Of a stretch of 64,000 nt of DNA, positions 12,289 to 24,408 are shown one piece after another. The notes under the pieces were generated by a model. The model did no database searches and was not told the origin of the DNA. It saw only the letters and a program-made list of their open reading frames with translations. Made by a program: the position numbers and the translations under genes. Position 1 is the first letter of the stretch. Each line of letters starts with the position of its first letter. The stretch comes from Tubulanus polymorphus. Lineage: Eukaryota > Nemertea > Palaeonemertea > Tubulaniformes > Tubulanidae. The stretch covers positions 1,316,001 through 1,380,000 of the forward strand of contig NC_134035.1 of the NCBI RefSeq assembly GCF_964204645.1. Direction: 5' to 3'.

Positions 12289-13387
12289 ATCGGAGCCGCC
12301 CTAAAAACAACAAAAGTAAAGTCACGCATGAATACGTACAATATTGTGTTGGGGAAACAATCTATATATGTAGAATATTCTACGATAAAAGAATTAGTTC
12401 TTGAAATATTCTGATTAAAGTGATATACAGAATATCGTGAATGAAAAATCAAAGGTATTCATCATTATATAGGTCTACATTACAGCATTGGAATGAATAT
12501 GGTGAGAAGAATTAAAAAAACTCGTTGGAAATACGTTGGAATATTAAACAAAAACCAATAAACTGCCCGCAAAAAGTAGTAAAATTCTCCAAACTATTCT
12601 ACGCATCTTTTAGCAACGATCAAAACAACAAATAACTGCGCAAAGGCTTACCTTATTTCAGTAACGTACAAAGTAACGGTGATATTTCAAAACGCCTCGA
12701 AATCCTGATCATCGTTTAACACGGAGGCCACCGTGGAGCAACTGCCGCTGAGGACAACAGACTCATCGAAAACTACCTTCCAATGTATAATCATATATCT
12801 CAATATGATAATCACGTCTGATACGCGGCAGTAAGGCCAGAGGGAAGTTATAGATTTTACAAGCTAACCACCGCTTTGCTGCCGAGAATATGTTAGAATA
12901 TCAGCCTCTGGCAAAGTGAACCGATGGGATTTTCTATATTCACGGATATCACGCGGTGTTAAACGGTTAATTTCGAGCACAAACTTGGACGGATTTTCGG
13001 TGTATAATTATCAATATCGCGCGTACGGATCTCAAAGATCAAAGCTTCAGAATTTCAGACTCGAGCAAAACCGAATGATACTTAATTGCAAGGTATGGTG
13101 TTCGTAGAACCAACTCCACCATGCCTCCAGCTTGTCACTTCTCGACAAACTCTAGCTAAATTTCAACGTCGAGTCACAAACTTTTAGGCTATACCTCTCT
13201 AAGGTATCGAGTTCACGGAGAGTTCGCAAACACTGCAAATAAATCTACAGAGTTGGTTTTTTCATATTTAAAACTCGTTGAAAACAAGTGAAACGCCCGG
13301 TAGCATTCATAAACAGAATCACTAAATAAATCAAGTAACGCATTTTCTATACCGTAGATTTATTTCACTCGGTAATTTAGTAACAAT
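12289..13387. other. Intergenic between GPCR and protease unit A
   Basis: No supportable coding exon. The right end (about 13228-13387) is the shared 3'-flank block found after each protease unit, with a minus-strand AATAAA at 13364-13359, 24 bases past the unit A stop. Equivalent blocks are at about 14857-15017, 18893-19057 and 24246-24408. Confidence 0.65.
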
Positions 13388-14325
13388 CTAATTTGAAGAC
13401 ATCGTCGACTTGATCCAGTTAACGTAGTGCGAAACGCGCGTGAAGACGGCCGGTCTGGAACCCGAATCTCTAGGACCGGCAAACGACGCTATACCGACCT
13501 GTACCCATTGACTACCGCGTCGACACGCTAGAGGTCCTCCGCTGTCACCCTGAAAACAAGTGGCATCAGACCACAATTAGGTTAGTAGCTCGAAGATGCG
13601 TAGGGCCGGACCCCAAAAATAGTACCTAGAGTGAAGAAGAGGTTGCCATAATTTCTGCAAATGGGATAGGTAACGAATTTCGGTTATATGTATGAAATCC
13701 ATTGATCCTGAGAGACAGATTGATGATGAAATAAGGGATTCCCTGGACTTTTTTTGCTGTGAGTAAGGGTACCAAACACGGTGGGGGATTCCCTTAGATA
13801 TTTGGCTCGGATGTACTGGCATACCTGTACTGGGATACCCCTACTTTCTAAAGGTTTGATTATTTCAAAAGTTAGGTTGGGTATGTGGGGCGAAACGTCT
13901 TGTTTTTGATAAATTTTTGCTAAGTAAAGTCACAGTGGCCATCTTGGATGACATCATGACCTAGTTTGGTAATGATGATAGATCATTCGATTTCACATTT
14001 TCGAGTGAAAAGTGAAAGCATGGACTATCATAGGAGTTGATAGCCAAAATGTACATTTGAGAATCCATGATCCATACCATCGCTTATACCCTATAGGGTA
14101 CAGCGTTAGCAGGCCTTCGTTCAATGCGGGCTAAAATGATAAATTAAATCTAACGCGTAGCCGTGTTACTGGAGCCGCGGGTAATAGTGTATAAAGTTGC
14201 CGCAGATAAATTTCCTTGAATTTGATTACTAGATACTACTATATAAAACTTATATACGAGGCTTTATACTTACGAGCAGCGAGAATGTAGCAAAATGCAA
14301 TTATACACGTTAACGTGACGCGCAT
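13388..14325 (-). pseudogene. Serine protease array unit A, only first and last exons remain
   Basis: The signal-peptide exon is 14325-14274 ([17 protein letters not shown], phase 1). The terminal exon is 13549-13388, encoding 53 residues from GDSGGPLACRRG to STMSSN. Both closely match units B-D. None of the five middle exons (activation site, His, Asp) is found in the 724 bases between. Joining exon 1 (phase 1) to the last exon (phase 0) would break the frame. The terminal exon has an intact acceptor, GDSGGP and poly(A) signal, so it could still serve as an alternative last exon for transcripts from unit B upstream; otherwise this is a relic. Confidence 0.75.
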
Positions 14326-15017
14326 TGTACTCAAATACATCCACAAAACAGTGTGAAAAAAATTAAAAATCGCAATATCTATAGTGATATTTAGATATCT
14401 ATTAGTTGGAATATATAAATCATAAAAAATGATGATATTTCTTTGATAGCGCGCGTGGGAACAATACTTCATGCGTTTATTTATTTATTTTTTTCATCTG
14501 CAGATACAAATTTCGTGATGATACTAATATAATCTAATCATATACAACAATCATGAGCAACATAGACGTAAGAATTAACGCTAGAAAAATTCGGGAATAT
14601 TTCATTGCTTTTTTTACGAAACGACAGAGTATAAGGGTTTGAATGTCAATGAAGTCAAAATAAAAACTCAGAAAAATCATTCTTTGAAAAAAAAGCGAAC
14701 TGTAGGCCACAAAGTGTTTCTATAAAATGTATAAAATACGTCGATAGGTGCATAGTTTACTATCGATACCAGACTCAATGATTATGTGGTTAAAAGGATG
14801 AAACCAATCGCGTGATAAAACATTGAATTGATTTAGATATCGTGGAGATTCCGCATACACTGCAAACACATCTACAGAGTTGGTTTTTCATGTTTGAAAC
14901 TCATTGAAAACAAGTAAATCGCCCGGTTACATTCATAAACAGAATCACTAAATAAATCAAGTAACACATTTTCTATACCGTAGATTTATTTTACTCGGTA
15001 ATTTCTCTAGTAACAAT
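14326..15017. other. Duplicated intergenic block
   Basis: Contains sequence shared with the equivalent places after units C and D, for instance GAACTGTAGGCCACAAAGTG at about 14698, 18738 and 24083. This shows that the duplication units included flanking DNA. No separate gene is seen. Confidence 0.7.
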
Positions 15018-17536
15018 CTAATTCGAAGATATCGTCGAGTTGATCCAGTCGACGTAGTTTGAAACACGCGTGAAGACGGCCGATTGCGCACCCGGGACCC
15101 CAGGCGACAGCGCAATACCAACCTGCACCCATTCATGACCAGTATGACACACTAGGGGTCCACCACTGTCAGCCTGAAATGCATTATAGCGTTGTTGGTC
15201 CCAGGTATTAATTATCATCATACGATTATCATTAATTGCAAAGTTAAATCGTCGATAGAGAGTTGAGGGAGTTAGATAATCATAGAAGCGTAAACACGAT
15301 GAACAAAAACCCAAAAAGCCGCTACAACGAGCACCAGAAGGTTGAAAAGAAAGAGTAAAACAAGAGGAGACGAAAAGACGAAAAGAAAATGAGGCTCGAT
15401 TCAGGCAATATACAAACCTCACATATGCCTACGCCTATATCAAACTCATAACCAGCGCACAGGTTTATTGCAGTGTCCACTCCACGCTGACTAAAACAAT
15501 CGCGACCAGTTGTGATCGGCAGGCGAATCTCCCTCGCCTTGGAAGTTACAGATTTACCTGTACACACGAGAAACAATATGTTTTACCAGAAATGAAGAAT
15601 TATTATTCCCCCCGTTAGCGCCATCCTGGTAATAAGAATTGAGGAAGTGTTCCGGAAGGGTCCCGGGGACATCATTTACGATGATAGAATAAATAGAATA
15701 AGAGATATTTTTCTTTTTATTTCGAAATTTTCCGTTGAGATCCAAGGCCATCCCCAGGACATCATTTACAAAAAATAAAACTTCGATTTGATTTTTGTCC
15801 AGTTATTATCTCAACATAACTTCAATTTTTTATTAAAGGTAAATGATTTTATGTCGAGAACGTAAATGATTTTATATCGAGATAACAACTCAACAAAGAA
15901 TCGGCAAAACATTTTATTAGTCGTAAATGATATTTGTTGAAACATATCTCGAATGAAAGTTGAATTTTTATTTCTCGTTAATGACGTCCCAATTTACCTA
16001 TAGATCCGGGTTAACATTTCAAATACCCAACTAAAACCCCGAAATAGTATGTTAAATCTCACTGTATTTCATTGATTTCTATCCGTCCTTACGGTAGGTA
16101 TTTACTAGTGAGATGAACGGTTCCAAACATACCGAACCGTCACAACGTTTTTAAAGTTGCATACATTTTATCAAAATCTGTGGAATACTCACCGTCGGCC
16201 GTGCAGCCTCGTCCTTTCATTACACAGGACTGTCCAGGCTCTGGAAATGATGGTGACGTGCCTGGTAACTTGATACTAGCTTTAAAGAAGAATCTTTTTT
16301 CGGCTGGTACCGGTTTCTTCAACTTCACCAGAGCTATGTCGTTCTCCCATTGTCCTGCAATAAGAAAAACGTTATGTATACTATACGTACACGCCATATA
16401 TTTTAAAATGGTGAACTTTGCGGGCGCTCTTTTGAGGACACATACCTCTCCTAATGAAATAGCGAGGATGTAAGATAATCTTTTCGACGTCCATATCCCA
16501 TTCGACCCTGTTGTCCTTCTTGAGAGCTTTACCGAGCCAACCTTTGATTGTACCGATAACGCCAGACTATCATACAAAATATTTAACCATCCGTCACATT
16601 CGGACTAAAGTTAGAGTTAATTTAAAAAGCAGTGATTATTTTTATTTCTTCCTTACGCTCAATTTCGTTGAGGCTGTCCAGCCTTTAGGATCATCTAAAT
16701 CGTACTTGTTGCTGAAAAATTGCGATGGAATTATTTTCAACAGATTTGAGAGCGCCACTGAAATTTTCTCAACGCGGGCAGATGGTAGTTAATTCATTTG
16801 AATCTTACTGGACGAAGCAATGAGCCGCGGTTAAAATCCATCGGTCATTGATGAGCGATCCGCCGCAAGTCCAGGTCTTCTTCAACAGAGGAACGCCAAC
16901 TACTGATGCGGTCGTAAATTTACCCCGTAATGAAACGACCCACGAATCCATATCCTCGCTAGCGATTTCTTTACCGCCGATAATTCGCCAGTCGCCATCG
17001 TCTGCACCAGCGACCGCTTTAAAAATACGAGGAAATCAGCAATTGAGTTATAAAAGCCGAGATATGACACAGGTGTCGGGTTATGGACCAATGACTTCAA
17101 TCTAGAATATGATAACTCATTTATTCGTCAATTCGTCAATTAACCTCACATGATTTAAACCCACTTTGTACAAATCTAAAAGCGAAATCTATTATTCCAA
17201 AAAAATAAAAAATCGAAAATTCGAAACGTCGACTTACTAAGTTAACCACCTTGTTAGAATTAGAATTGAGGATAGAGATTTTAATTCTTTCTTTACGTAG
17301 GTCTATTTAACAAATATCTGAATTAAATCTAGCACGGAACTGTGGCACTGGACCCTGGAGTAGTCTACAAAATGGCCTCAAATAAATTGTGCTTGACTTA
17401 TCCTATCACAGCGATTCAGGATAAAGGCCGAAGCCTTCGAATTTGATTACTAGATATTACTATAAAACGAGGCTTAATACTTACGGGCAGCGAGAATGCA
17501 GCAGAATGCAATTATACACGTTAAAATGGCGCGCAT
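15018..17536 (-). CDS. Serine protease array unit B, oxyanion Gly replaced by Ala
   Basis: Seven exons: 17536-17485, 17016-16809, 16711-16657, 16566-16446, 16354-16193, 15557-15418, 15173-15018; phases all agree; 297 aa. It has a signal peptide ([17 protein letters not shown]), activation site WR|IIGG, His in TAAHC and Asp in NDIALVKL. The catalytic Ser is in ADSGGP, so Gly193, which helps form the oxyanion hole, is Ala. The usual GWG is GRG. Cys191 is present (GICE) but no Cys220 is seen, while an extra Cys follows GRG. The donor of exon 6 is GTTTGT, shared with C and D. It could be a weak protease or a non-catalytic homologue. The AATAAA lies just past the stop as in its sisters. Confidence 0.82.
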
Positions 17537-19057
17537 TGTACTCAAATACACCCAATAAACAGAGTGAAAAAGTGACAATTAATCGCAATATCTGGTGATA
17601 TTTATAAGTGTCAATGAATTAATGTTAACAAATGATAACAATTTTTTGACAACGTGTGGGAAAATATTGTTGTATGCATGTATTTTTTCTCATCTGCACA
17701 CACAAATGACGCCGGATTCGTGATGATAAAATCCACAGAATCTAATCACGTACAAAATTTGACCCACATATTTTAGCGTGTATCGTTAATTCTAATTTCT
17801 AATCAATCAATATTTCACGTATTTTTTCGAAACGGAAGCAAAATGAAATGGTGGCTGATTTGGACCATACTGAAAAAAAATCCGGTACGGCTAGAGGTAC
17901 AATAAAAATGTTAGCATTAGCCTGTGTTTTTGTTGTTTTCTCCCGTTAGAAAACTGATGGGACAATGTTTAAATTTTATATCATGCCGTATAGAATTTTT
18001 TTTTAGTATGGTCTGAATCAGCCACCATAGCATAAGGCTTTGAGGAAAGTAAATAAGACAGCGAATGACTGTAGTGAACTGATATAAATTTCAGTATAGT
18101 TAACGAATAAAAACCCGCAGAAGCTTTGTAGAAAAAGTTTATTTTCTTACAGTTTCGGGGTTAATTCTTAACCTCATCTTCAGAGGAACAAAACATATTA
18201 GAAACTTTAAGAAAATAAACTTTTCTACAAATCTACTGTGGGTTTTTATTTGAAAACAGCGAATATTCATTCTTTGAGAATAGTTACTAGTTAAAGCCGA
18301 TGTGAATCATGTAGGCCGTCAGCTAACAAAGTTCATGTATGTTTTCAAAGGTATCTCATACCAGAGGTCGGTCCCGCTAGTGGCCTCAGACACGGATAAT
18401 TAATCTGAGAAATGCTTTTTATTTCCTCTCGTCCCCGCCTTCACCTACAGATCCACCTGCCATGTTTTGATTTCGATATACGCAACATCAGCGAGTTGAA
18501 TTTAGCTCGTGTTGAACTAAGGACCGCGCTGATTCAATTTCTAGGGTACCCGGCATGATACCAGGGCGTTTGTTCACGATGGAATTGGCAGAGTCAAAAA
18601 TGACTAGGCTGGGAAAGTGGCAGAACAAAAAGTTACGCAATCATCTTAATTGTAAATTGATGGAAAATGCACATTTACATTTGGAAGTAGAATAGCAGAA
18701 CCAGAATTGATGCAGATGTATGTCCCGACCATCTTACGAACTGTAGGCCACAAAGTGTTTCTATGAAATGTATAAAATACGTCGATAGGTGCATAGTTTA
18801 TTATCGATGCCAGACTCAATGATTATGTGGTTAAATGGATGAAACCAATCGCGTGATAAAACATTGAACTGTGATTAGATCGTGGATTTTCTCATACACT
18901 GCAAACACATCTACAGAGTTGGTTTTTCATATTTAAAACTCGTTGAAAACAAGTGAAACGCCCGGTTACATTCATAAACAGAATCACTAAATAAATCAAG
19001 TAACACATTTTCTATACCGTAGATTTATTTCACTCGGTAATTTCTCTAGTAAACATT
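17537..19057. other. Intergenic between units B and C with an inverted-repeat element
   Basis: An element at 18107-18250 has ~45-base inverted ends (ATAAAAACCCGCAGAAG... and ...CTACTGTGGGTTTTTAT), typical of a MITE. The rest is a duplicated flank shared with 22980-24408, e.g. the GAGGTC(G/C)GTCCCGCTAGTGG block at about 18363 and 23590, also seen at 27675. No gene is supportable. Confidence 0.75.
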
Positions 19058-22000
19058 TTAATTCGAAGACATCGTCGACTTGATCCAGTCGACGTAGTTT
19101 GAAACACGCGTGAAGAGGCCCGGTTTCAGGCCCGGGTCGCCAGGCGAGAGCGCAATACCAACCTGCACCCACTCATTACCACGCTGACACGCTAGAGGTT
19201 CACCGCTGTCAACCTGAAATGCATTATAGCGTAGTAAGTCCCTGATATAAATCATCATTATACGATTATTATTAATTTCAAAATTAAATCTTCGATATAG
19301 AGTTGAGGTAGTTCGATAATCATAAAAGTGTAAACACGATGAATCTTATTTTCAGATGAGTAAATAAGTTTATTGATAACGAACGTTTTCGGGAATATTT
19401 CCCCTCATCGGGTATAAAACAAGTGACTGCAAATGGATAACATAGAGGTATACATACAAATCTCTGGTAATGACAAACTATTGAAATCGACTAATTAAAC
19501 ACTTGAAATTAACTGGTTGAATAGATTTCAACACTACTATGGACTAATTGAATATCAACAGTGTTTAATTAGCCAAAGCTATTAGTTTCGTCAGAAATGA
19601 AAAGCCAAAAGGCCGCTACAACGAGCACCAGAAGCAAGGTCCGATCTAAGCACTTGTCCGATTCACCCAGTCCTGGCAGTGGTTGTCTCCACCAGTGATC
19701 TCCGTCGTTCTACGATCCTAGTGTTACCAACTGTGGTACATCAGGGTTTTTGGTGAATTGTCCGATTACTCGGGACAAGTATATTATCATAAGGGCAAGT
19801 AGATTATCATTATCACTTATCCAACGGGCTAGTGCAATTTTATGTCACAAAGCTTTTCCCCACTTGATACAACAGACGATATAGTGCCACCAATCGGACT
19901 GCTTGTGTAGGGCAAGTAGCTTTTGGAATGGCAAGCGAAATTTCAGATATGCTTGCCCCCCCCCCCCCCCCGGGCAAGTGGGTTTCATTCCTTAGATCGG
20001 ACCCTGGGTTGAAAAGAAAGAGTAAAACAAAAGAGAAGACGAAAAGACGAAGAACAAGAAAATGAGGCTACGTAGAGCAAACAATCGATTGAGGCAATAT
20101 ACAAACCTCACATATTCCTTGCTCTATATCCACAAAGTTACCAGCGCACAGAATTATAAAAGTATCTACGGAATTCTTGCTGTAACAATCGCGACCAGTT
20201 GTGATCGGCAGACGAAGCTCCTTCGCCTTGGAAGTTACAGGTTTTTCTGTACACACGAGAAACAAAAACCAAGCGTCATTTTGTTTTACCAGAAATGAAG
20301 AATTATTAGTCCCCCCGTTAGCGCCATCCTGGTAATAAGAATTCAGGAGTGTTGAAGAAGGATCCCGGGGACATCATTTACAAGAAATAAAATTGCGATG
20401 TATCTCAATAACAATAATTAATTTACGATTGATAAAAATTTTTGTCGATTTCATATCGCGAAATAGAATCAGAAATTTTTTTCTTATTTCAAAATTTTCC
20501 CATCCCCGGGACATCGTTTATAAAAGATAAAACTTCGATTTTGTGTCCAGTTATTATGTTGAGTTATTATCTCAACATAAATTCAATTTTTCATCAATCG
20601 TAAATGATTTTATGTCGAGATAACAACTCGACAAAGAATCGGCAAAACTTTTTAATAGTCGTAAATGATATTTTGTTGGGACATCTCAACTCTTTATTTC
20701 TCGTAAATGACGTCCCAATTCACCTATAGATCCACCCCTGGGGTTAACATTTGAAATACCCAACTAAAACCCCGAAATAGTATGTTAAATCTCACTGTAT
20801 TTCATTGATTTCTATTCGTCCTTACGGTAGGTATTTTGCTAGTGAGATGAACGGTTCCAAACATACCGAACCGTCACAACGTTTTTAAAGTTCGTGTGCA
20901 AACTATGCATACATTTTATCAAAATCTGTGGAATACTCACCGTCGGCCGTGCAGCCTCGTCCTTTCATTACACAGGACTGTCCGGGCTCTGGAAATGATC
21001 GTGACGTGTCTGGTAATGTGATACTAGCAATATTGGGTAATTCTGGTCCGAATGGTACCGGTTTCTTCAACTTCACCAGAGCTAAGTCGTGCTCCCATTT
21101 TCCTGCAATTAGAAAAACGTTATGTATACTATACGTACACGCCATATATTTCAAAATGGCGAACTTCGCGAGCGCTCTTTTGAGGACACATACCTCTCCT
21201 AATGACATAGTAGGGATGTAAGATAATCTTTTCGACGTCCATATCCCAGTTGTCATTCTTGAGCCAACCTTTGATTGTACCAACAACGCCGGACTAAATA
21301 TATAATATTTAACCATCCGTCATATTCGAGTTGCATTGACGAACTAGAGTTCATTTCAAAATCAGTAACGAGACGAGTCGTACTGTATGATAGGTTAACT
21401 ATTTATTTGACGCACGAGCTTTCGCTACAAGCTTCATTAGGTGAATGAGTACGGTCAATAGAAAAAAAACATTGACTATACTCATTCACCTCAAGAAGCT
21501 CTATACATTAGTAGCGAAAGCTCGTGCGTCTAATAAACTAGTTAAACTATAAAGTACTATTCTGTCTGGTTGTATTCATTGCTATCTATCTAATACTACT
21601 AGTAGCGAAACTAGTTTGAAACTAGTAGACAACTACTAGCAGAGAAAGCTCGTACTTCAAATAAACTAGTCGAACCTATAAAGTACTATTCGTCTATTTC
21701 TATCTATCTAATACGCTTTCAGTCTGGGATGTTTAATGAAGTAATATTCGTCTATTTCTATCTATCTAATACGCTTTCAGTCTGGGATGTTTAATGAAGA
21801 ACTATTCGTCTATTTCTATCTATCTAATACGCTTTCAGCCTGGGATGTTTAATGAAGAACTATTCGTCTATTTCTATCTTGTTAACTTGTTTATAGACGC
21901 ACGAGCTTTCGCTACTAGTGTATAGTAGCTTCATCGGGTGAATGAGAGATGAAGCTACTATTCATTAGTAGCGAAAGCTCGTGCGTCAAATAAATAGTTA

Positions 22001-22979
22001 ACCTATATAGTACTACTCGTCTCGTTACTTATTTTAAACCAGGTTAACGCGGCTACTCGACGAATAATTTCAAAAGCAATGATTATTTTCATTTCTTCCT
22101 TACGCTCGATTCCGTGGAGGCCGGTCTCACTGTCCAGCCTGTAGGATCATCTAAATCGTATTTGTAGCTGAAAAATTGCAATGGAATAATAATTTTCAAC
22201 AGATTTGAGAGCGCCGCCGAAAAATTCTCAACGCGGGCAGATGGAAGTTAATTCATTTGAATCTTACTGGATGAAGCAATGAGCCGCGGTTAAAATCCAT
22301 CGGTCATTGATGAGCGATCCGCCGCAAGTCCAGGTCTTCTTAAACAGAGGAACGCCGATCATTGACGTGGTCGTAAATTTACCCCGTAATGAAACGACCC
22401 ACGGAGAAATTCCCTCGCTAGCGACGGCTTTAAAAATACGAGGAAATCAGCAATTGAGTTATAAAAGCCGAGATATGACACATTGTCGGGTTATGGATCA
22501 GTGATTTCAATCTAGAAAATGATAACTCGATTATTCGTCAATTAAGTTGACCTCACATGATTTAAACCCACTTTGTACAAATCTAAAAGCAAAACTATTA
22601 TTCCAAAATAAAAAATATAAAAAACGAAAATTAAGTTAACCTTGTTAGAATTAGAACTGGGGACGACTTACTAAGTTAACCTTGTTAGAATTAGAACTGG
22701 GGATTGATATTTTAATTCTTTCGTTATGTAGGTCATTTTTAAAATGAACTATTTAACAAATATCTGCATTAAATCTAGCACGGAACTGTGGTACTGGACC
22801 CTGGAGTAGTAGTCTACAAAATGGCCTCAAATAAATTGTGCTTGACTTATCCTATCACAGCAATGGCCGAAGGATAATGGCCGAAGCCTTCGGATTTGAT
22901 TACTATAAAACGAGGCTTTATACTTACGAGCAGCGAGAATGCAGCAGAATGCAATTATACACGTTAAAATGGCGCGCAT
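19058..22979 (-). CDS. Serine protease homologue, array unit C, activation site deleted
   Basis: Seven exons: 22979-22928, 22427-22268, 22167-22104, 21293-21194, 21102-20941, 20246-20107, 19213-19058; every phase agrees and the frame is open; 277 aa. His (TAAHC), Asp (HDLALVKL) and Ser are present. Exon 2 is exactly 51 nt shorter than in unit D: it reads [10 protein letters not shown] where D has the same start, then the WR|IIGG activation segment. The GDSGGP motif is VDSGEP, so oxyanion Gly193 is Val and a following Gly is Glu. GWG is GRG. A trypsin-fold zymogen without the activation N terminus should not mature, so this is probably a non-catalytic homologue or an early pseudogene. Introns 3 and 6 are swollen by mobile elements. 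Confidence 0.8.
19635..20008. mobile_element. MITE-D copy with C homopolymer
   Basis: Inverted ends GGTCCGATCTAAG (19638-) and CTTAGATCGGACCCTGG (ending 20008). A run of C at about 19957-19970 is flanked by CTTGCC and GGGCAAGTGG. The same element, opposite orientation, is at 42210-42465. It is located in intron 6 of unit C; unit B lacks it there. Confidence 0.8.
21366..22027. mobile_element. Composite 662-bp foldback element with internal tandem repeats
   Basis: The outer ends are inverted copies of ~50 bp (TAACGAGACGAGT...GTTAACTATTTATTTGACGCACGAG and its complement). Inside are two hairpin modules with stems of the GACGCACGAGCTTTCGCTA type (21409-21530 and 21896-21987). Between them is a 58-bp tandem repeat, about 3.5 copies from 21681 to 21885, with steps at 21681, 21739, 21797 and 21855. 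It is in intron 3 of protease unit C (810 bp) while the same intron in unit B is 90 bp, so it inserted after duplication. A degenerate relative lies at about 29255-29360. No open frame. Confidence 0.85.
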
Positions 22980-24408
22980 TGTACTCAAATACACCCAATA
23001 AACAGAGTGAAAAAAGTGAAAATTAATCGCAATATCTGGTGATATTTATAAGTGCGAATGAATTAATGTTAACAAATGATAACAATTTTTTGACAACGTG
23101 TGGGAAAATATTGTTGTATGCATGTATTTTTTCTCATCTGCACACACAAATGACGCCGGATTCCTGATGATAAAACGCGCAGAATCTAATCATGTACAAT
23201 CATGGGTGATTAGAAATTAGAATTAACGATACACGCTAAAATATGTGGGTCAAATATTCCATGTCATTTTTCGAAACGAAAGCAAAATGAAATGGTGGCC
23301 GAATCGGGACATGAAAAAAAATGTTTATATTGGCCCGCGTTTGTTGTTGTTTGCTACGTCGAGAAAACAAAAAATGGTCCAATGTTAAAGTTCTATATAT
23401 TGTCTATACGTTTTAGTATGGTCCGAATTAGCCATCACAGAATAAGGCTTTTATGGTTTGAAAGTAAATAAAACAGCGAATATTCATTCTTTGAAAATAT
23501 GTTACTAGTTAAAGCCGATGTGAATCATGGAGGCCGATTCCGATTCAGCTCACAAAGTTCATGTATTTTTTCAAAAGTATCTCATACTAGAGGTCCGTCC
23601 CGCTAGTGGCCTCAGACACAGATGTCTATTCAGAGAAATGCTTTTTTATTATCTCTCGACCACCAATTTCTAATTCACCAATAGAACCGCCCGCGATGTT
23701 TTGATTTCGATATACGCAACATCAGTTACTAACAACTTGATATCGGACAAATCTTGATATTTGACTCTAGATCGCGGTAAATAACGTAACGCTTACAAGG
23801 ATGCGAGTTAATGGTGCTCGTCCAGGCACTAGCGCGTGTGGGTATCAGGGTTATCACTGGACGTGTTGAACTGGGGACCGTGCTGATTCAATTTCGAGGG
23901 TACCCGACATGTTGCCAGGACGTTTGTCCACGATGAAATTGGGTCAAAAATGACTAGGCTGGGAAAGAAGCAGAACAAAAAGTTACACAATCATCTTAGT
24001 TGTAAATTGATGGAAAATGCACATTTTGGAAGTAGAATAGCAGAACCAGAATTGATGCAGATGTATGTCCCGACCATCTTACGAACTGTAGGCCACAAAG
24101 TGTTTCTATGAAATGTGTAAAATACGTCGATAGGTGCATACGTAGTTTATTTTCGATACCACGCCCAATGATTATGTGGTTTAAAGGATGAAACCAATCG
24201 CGTGATAAAACAATATGAACTGTGATTAGATATCGTGGAGATTCCGCATACACTCAATAACAAATCGACAGAGTTGGTTTTTTCATGTTTGAAACTCATT
24301 GAAAACAAGTGAAACGCCCGGTTAGATTCATAAACAGAATCACTGAATAAATCAAGTAACACATTTTAAATACCGTAGATTTATTTCACTCGATAATTTA
24401 GTAACAAT
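22980..24408. other. Intergenic between units C and D
   Basis: A duplicated flank homologous to 17537-19057 but lacking the inverted-repeat element found there. No gene is supportable. Confidence 0.7.

Noticed and set aside
16180-16473. 97-codon plus-strand frame, repeated at 20928 and 25559
   Set aside because: Antisense shadow of protease exon 5 in each unit.
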